DNA from: Actinomycetota bacterium
GTDB lineage: Bacteria; Actinomycetota; Thermoleophilia; UBA2241
NCBI GenBank assembly: GCA_003157715.1
Contig: PMKK01000179.1
Location: forward strand, 1 to 15,766
DNA length: 15,766 bases
Direction of reading: 5' to 3'
The notes below the pieces were generated by a model. The model was not told the origin of the DNA and did no database searches. It saw nothing but the letters and a program-made list of their open reading frames with translations. Shown here one piece after another: positions 13,900-15,766 of this stretch (the first letter of the stretch is position 1; each line of letters starts with the position of its first letter). The position numbers and the translations under genes are program-made.

Positions 13900-15067
13900 A
13901 GATCGCGAACTTGCTCGTGAGGGCGACGCACAAGACGATCGACACTCCGCAGATGATGAGATGCGCTCGCGGCCGACGCTCGGTGAAGAGCGCCGTGCTC
14001 ATGAAGATGGGAAAGGCCGCCAGCACGAAGCGCGGCATCGACATGAGCGGCATCGAGGTGGCCGGGAACAGCAGGGGGTAGCCGATCGTGACGATGGCGT
14101 AGACCGAGAGCGCGACCGGCAGACGGCGCAGGCCGTAGGCGATCGCCAGCCCGGCGGCGACGAACGATCCGAGGTTGAGGATGTTGGCCACCGCCAGCGG
14201 GACGACCGCGCCAGGGTTGGACGCCGGCCAGTAGAGGTGGCTCGTCTGGCCCGAAATGAGCTGGCGAGCACCCTGGAAAGCGGCCTCGAGCGACTTCCAC
14301 AGCGCGAAAGTCGGCACGGCCACGTAGCGCCGCCACTGATCCTGGACCTGGGCGAACAGCAGGGGCTTGCCGAAACCGAGGCTCAGGTAGGCCATCCACA
14401 CCATGAGCCCCTCGGGGATCATCAGCAGCGAGGCCACCGAGGAGTCGGTGCGGCGCAGTTTCCAGCCACGCTGCTCGTAGTAGCTGAGCGCCATCGGCAC
14501 GATCAGAAGAAAGCCGGCGCTGCGGGTGAGGGCGGCGGCCAGGCCGGCCAGGCCGGCGAGCTTCCAGCGCGCCTCGGTCGACCAGAGTATGCAGGCCGCC
14601 GAGAGCATCAGGAACATCGACTCGGAATACACCGCCTGCCAGAAGAACGCGGTCGGGAAGATCGAGAGGTAGAGGCAGGTGCGGTAAGCGATCCTGCCAC
14701 CGTAGCGGGCCGCGACCAGCCGGTACAGGAAGTAGACGGCGGCGAAGTAGCAGACCAGCGAGACGAGAATGCCGGCGATCACGAGGTTGTTGTCGAAGAC
14801 GATCCCCACCCAGCGCACCATCAGCGGGTAGAGCGGGAAGAAGGCCACGCTGCCGTCGTTGCCGGCATAGCCGTTGGCGGCGATCTTCACGAACCAGACG
14901 CCGTCCCAATGAGCCCAGGGGTTGAAGAGGTGGGCAAGGACGCCGTGAAACGGCTCGGCCAGGCGCGGCAGACGCTGGGCCCAGGGCGCCGGCTTCACGC
15001 CGAGCACGTACGTGGCGAGGGTGGCCACCAGGGCGATGAGCAGCCGTGAGATGGCCGCCATAGCCAT
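13883..15067 (-). CDS. PIG-V-like mannosyltransferase, GT-C membrane protein
   Basis: The 394-aa protein has a first membrane helix at about 5-24. The family-defining loop follows: FNPWAHWDGVWFVKIAANGYAGNDGSVAFFPLYPL. A W-D followed by I-A-x-x-G-Y and F-F-P-L-Y-P is the hallmark of PIG-V-related mannosyltransferases, which use polyprenol-phosphate sugar on the outer face of the membrane. SIFPTAFFWQAVYSESMFL and LTRSAGFLLIVPMAL are further typical segments, and about nine to ten helices are predicted. The start is uncertain: ATG 15067 lacks a Shine-Dalgarno, and the frame stays open for 67 more codons with coding-like composition but no ATG, GTG or TTG. An ACG at 15220 has a GGGAGG sequence just before it. 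The stop lies inside the cupin gene's 3' end. Confidence 0.88.
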   Translation of the reverse strand: MAMAAISRLLIALVATLATYVLGVKPAPWAQRLPRLAEPFHGVLAHLFNPWAHWDGVWFVKIAANGYAGNDGSVAFFPLYPLMVRWVGIVFDNNLVIAGILVSLVCYFAAVYFLYRLVAARYGGRIAYRTCLYLSIFPTAFFWQAVYSESMFLMLSAACILWSTEARWKLAGLAGLAAALTRSAGFLLIVPMALSYYEQRGWKLRRTDSSVASLLMIPEGLMVWMAYLSLGFGKPLLFAQVQDQWRRYVAVPTFALWKSLEAAFQGARQLISGQTSHLYWPASNPGAVVPLAVANILNLGSFVAAGLAIAYGLRRLPVALSVYAIVTIGYPLLFPATSMPLMSMPRFVLAAFPIFMSTALFTERRPRAHLIICGVSIVLCVALTSKFAIFSWVA

Positions 15068-15217
15068 GGTGGGCCGCAGATACCGGGTCTCGCTTGCCGC
15101 GAGGACCTTGGGCGCGGGTTCGGCGACCGCGACCGCGGACTTCGGCGCGCGCGCGACTACCGCGGCTGCCGGCCTTGGTCCGATGGTCTGCTCGAGATCG
15201 ATGTGCGGCGATGTGTC

Positions 15218-15230
15218 CGTGCGGCCTCCC
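15218..15230 (-). promoter_or_regulatory. Shine-Dalgarno GGGAGG before a possible ACG start for the PIG-V-like gene
   Basis: On the minus strand GGGAGG (15230-15225) is followed after 4 nt by ACG (15220-15218). The ACG is in frame with the PIG-V-like gene and would add 51 residues (x-DTSPHIDLEQTIGPRP and onward). The only other possible upstream start is CTG at 15238, which has no Shine-Dalgarno. A non-standard start or a sequencing/substitution change from ATG are both possible. Confidence 0.4.
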
Positions 15231-15262
15231 GCGGACAGGCGTCGACCGGCTGGAAGGCGCCT

Positions 15263-15268
15263 AGTATC
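15263..15268 (-). promoter_or_regulatory. Weak candidate -10 element (GATACT) for the PIG-V-like gene
   Basis: GATACT on the minus strand lies just after the stop codon of the preceding minus-strand gene (15269-15271). It would start transcription about 36 nt before the candidate ACG start at 15220. There is no clear -35. This is a short match and low confidence. Confidence 0.25.
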
Positions 15269-15766
15269 TCACGCGCCCGGCGGCAGGGCGTCCTTTGCCG
15301 GCGCAAGAGCGGTAGACGCGCCGGGAGCGGCAGACGCGCCGGGAGCGGCAGGAATCTCACGATCGGCCCGTGTTTCGGGATCGGTCCGCGCTCCGGGGTC
15401 GGGCGGTGCTGCGGGACCGGCAGGCGTTTCGCTCTCGGCTCGCGCGTCGGGGGCAGGTTCGCCGGCTCTCGGTTTGAGAGCGACGGTCGTGAGCCGCTCC
15501 TCGAGGGCGAACCGCAGGCCCGCCGCGGCGCGGTCGGCGTCGAGCTTGGACTCCTGCCATATCATGAGGCGCAAGCGCACCGTGTCGGCGGCGAGCTCGG
15601 CCACGGCGAGGGTCGGCTGGCGCTCGAGAGAACGTCCGCGGCTGAAAGCCGCGGCCACGTCGAGCGCCTCGCGGCGCACTACGTCGAGTGCGGCGGTGGC
15701 CGGCACGACGAACTCGACGATCGCCGCGCTGGTCTCGTCCACGATCGTGAAGTTGCGGATCACCTT
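15269..15766 (-). CDS. Probable MscS-family mechanosensitive channel, C-terminal part (5' truncated by window edge)
   Basis: About 165 C-terminal residues are visible and the reading frame is open to the right edge. The sequence begins KVIRNFTIVDETSAAIVEFVVP, then ALDVVRREALDVAAAF, then RQPTLAVAELAADTVRLRLMIW. This order of a beta strand ending at an R/S-N motif, a helix, a P-x-(V/L)-x-V-x-E-L strand and a hydrophobic strand with W resembles the C-terminal cytoplasmic domain of MscS-type channels, which open under membrane tension. The membrane pore helix is outside the window, so the call rests on this domain alone. The last 65 residues are a Pro/Ala/Gly/Glu-rich tail with 18-bp DNA repeats. 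The GTG at 15763 is internal to the family fold and is unlikely to be the true start. Confidence 0.68.
   Translation of the reverse strand, partial: KVIRNFTIVDETSAAIVEFVVPATAALDVVRREALDVAAAFSRGRSLERQPTLAVAELAADTVRLRLMIWQESKLDADRAAAGLRFALEERLTTVALKPRAGEPAPDARAESETPAGPAAPPDPGARTDPETRADREIPAAPGASAAPGASTALAPAKDALPPGA
15314..15349. repeat. 18-bp tandem duplication in the tail of the MscS-like gene
   Basis: Identical copies of AGACGCGCCGGGAGCGGC occupy 15314-15331 and 15332-15349. On the coding strand they give repeated AAPGAS-type hexapeptides near the C-terminus. The unit preserves reading frame. Confidence 0.85.

Overview
The window is very GC-rich DNA with GTG/TTG as well as ATG starts, tight 4-bp stop/start overlaps and few strong promoters. 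The rsmG-parA-parB block near the left edge is the arrangement found close to the replication origin in many bacteria. Together with the envelope gene content (DUF2079, UPF0104, PIG-V-like GT-C proteins), it suggests a deep-branching actinobacterial lineage, perhaps Thermoleophilia-like. That placement is an inference from composition and gene style, not from a marker gene. No rRNA, tRNA, CRISPR array, transposase or integrase was seen.

Layout. (1) 1-2134, plus strand: the tail of rsmG, then parA and parB, which overlap by ATGA. (2) 2207-5777, minus strand: a compact three-gene operon. In transcription order it encodes a secreted, membrane-anchored alpha/alpha-toroid protein (prenyltransferase/squalene-oxidase repeat type), a MotA/TolQ/ExbB-type channel protein and a DUF2149 protein that resembles ExbD. 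A TACAAT -10 box and two perfect 8-bp inverted repeats lie just upstream. (3) 5865-6607: a divergent intergenic region with one small conserved-looking gene (101 aa) and a 24-bp tandem repeat. (4) 6608-13313, plus strand: an envelope glycoconjugate cluster with a GT2 polyprenol-phosphate-type glycosyltransferase, a GT4-like glycosyltransferase, a UPF0104/LPG-synthase-type membrane protein, a DUF2079 membrane protein and a second GT-C-like membrane protein. (5) 13417-13899: a cupin protein whose 3' end overlaps, tail to tail, a minus-strand PIG-V-like mannosyltransferase gene (13883-15067 or longer). (6) The right edge holds the C-terminal part of a probable MscS-family channel on the minus strand.

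The most interesting item is the minus-strand operon. Its channel protein keeps the two pore threonines of ExbB, and its DUF2149 partner places an Asp at the start of its only membrane helix where ExbD has its proton-carrying Asp. The third partner is an extracellular ligand-binding-type toroid tethered to the membrane. The simplest reading is a proton-motive-force-driven machine acting on a surface receptor-like protein with no TonB in view. This role is inferred; the domains and their order are read directly.

A second theme is many short tandem duplications (18-24 bp) at or just after gene 3' ends, seen at five separate places.
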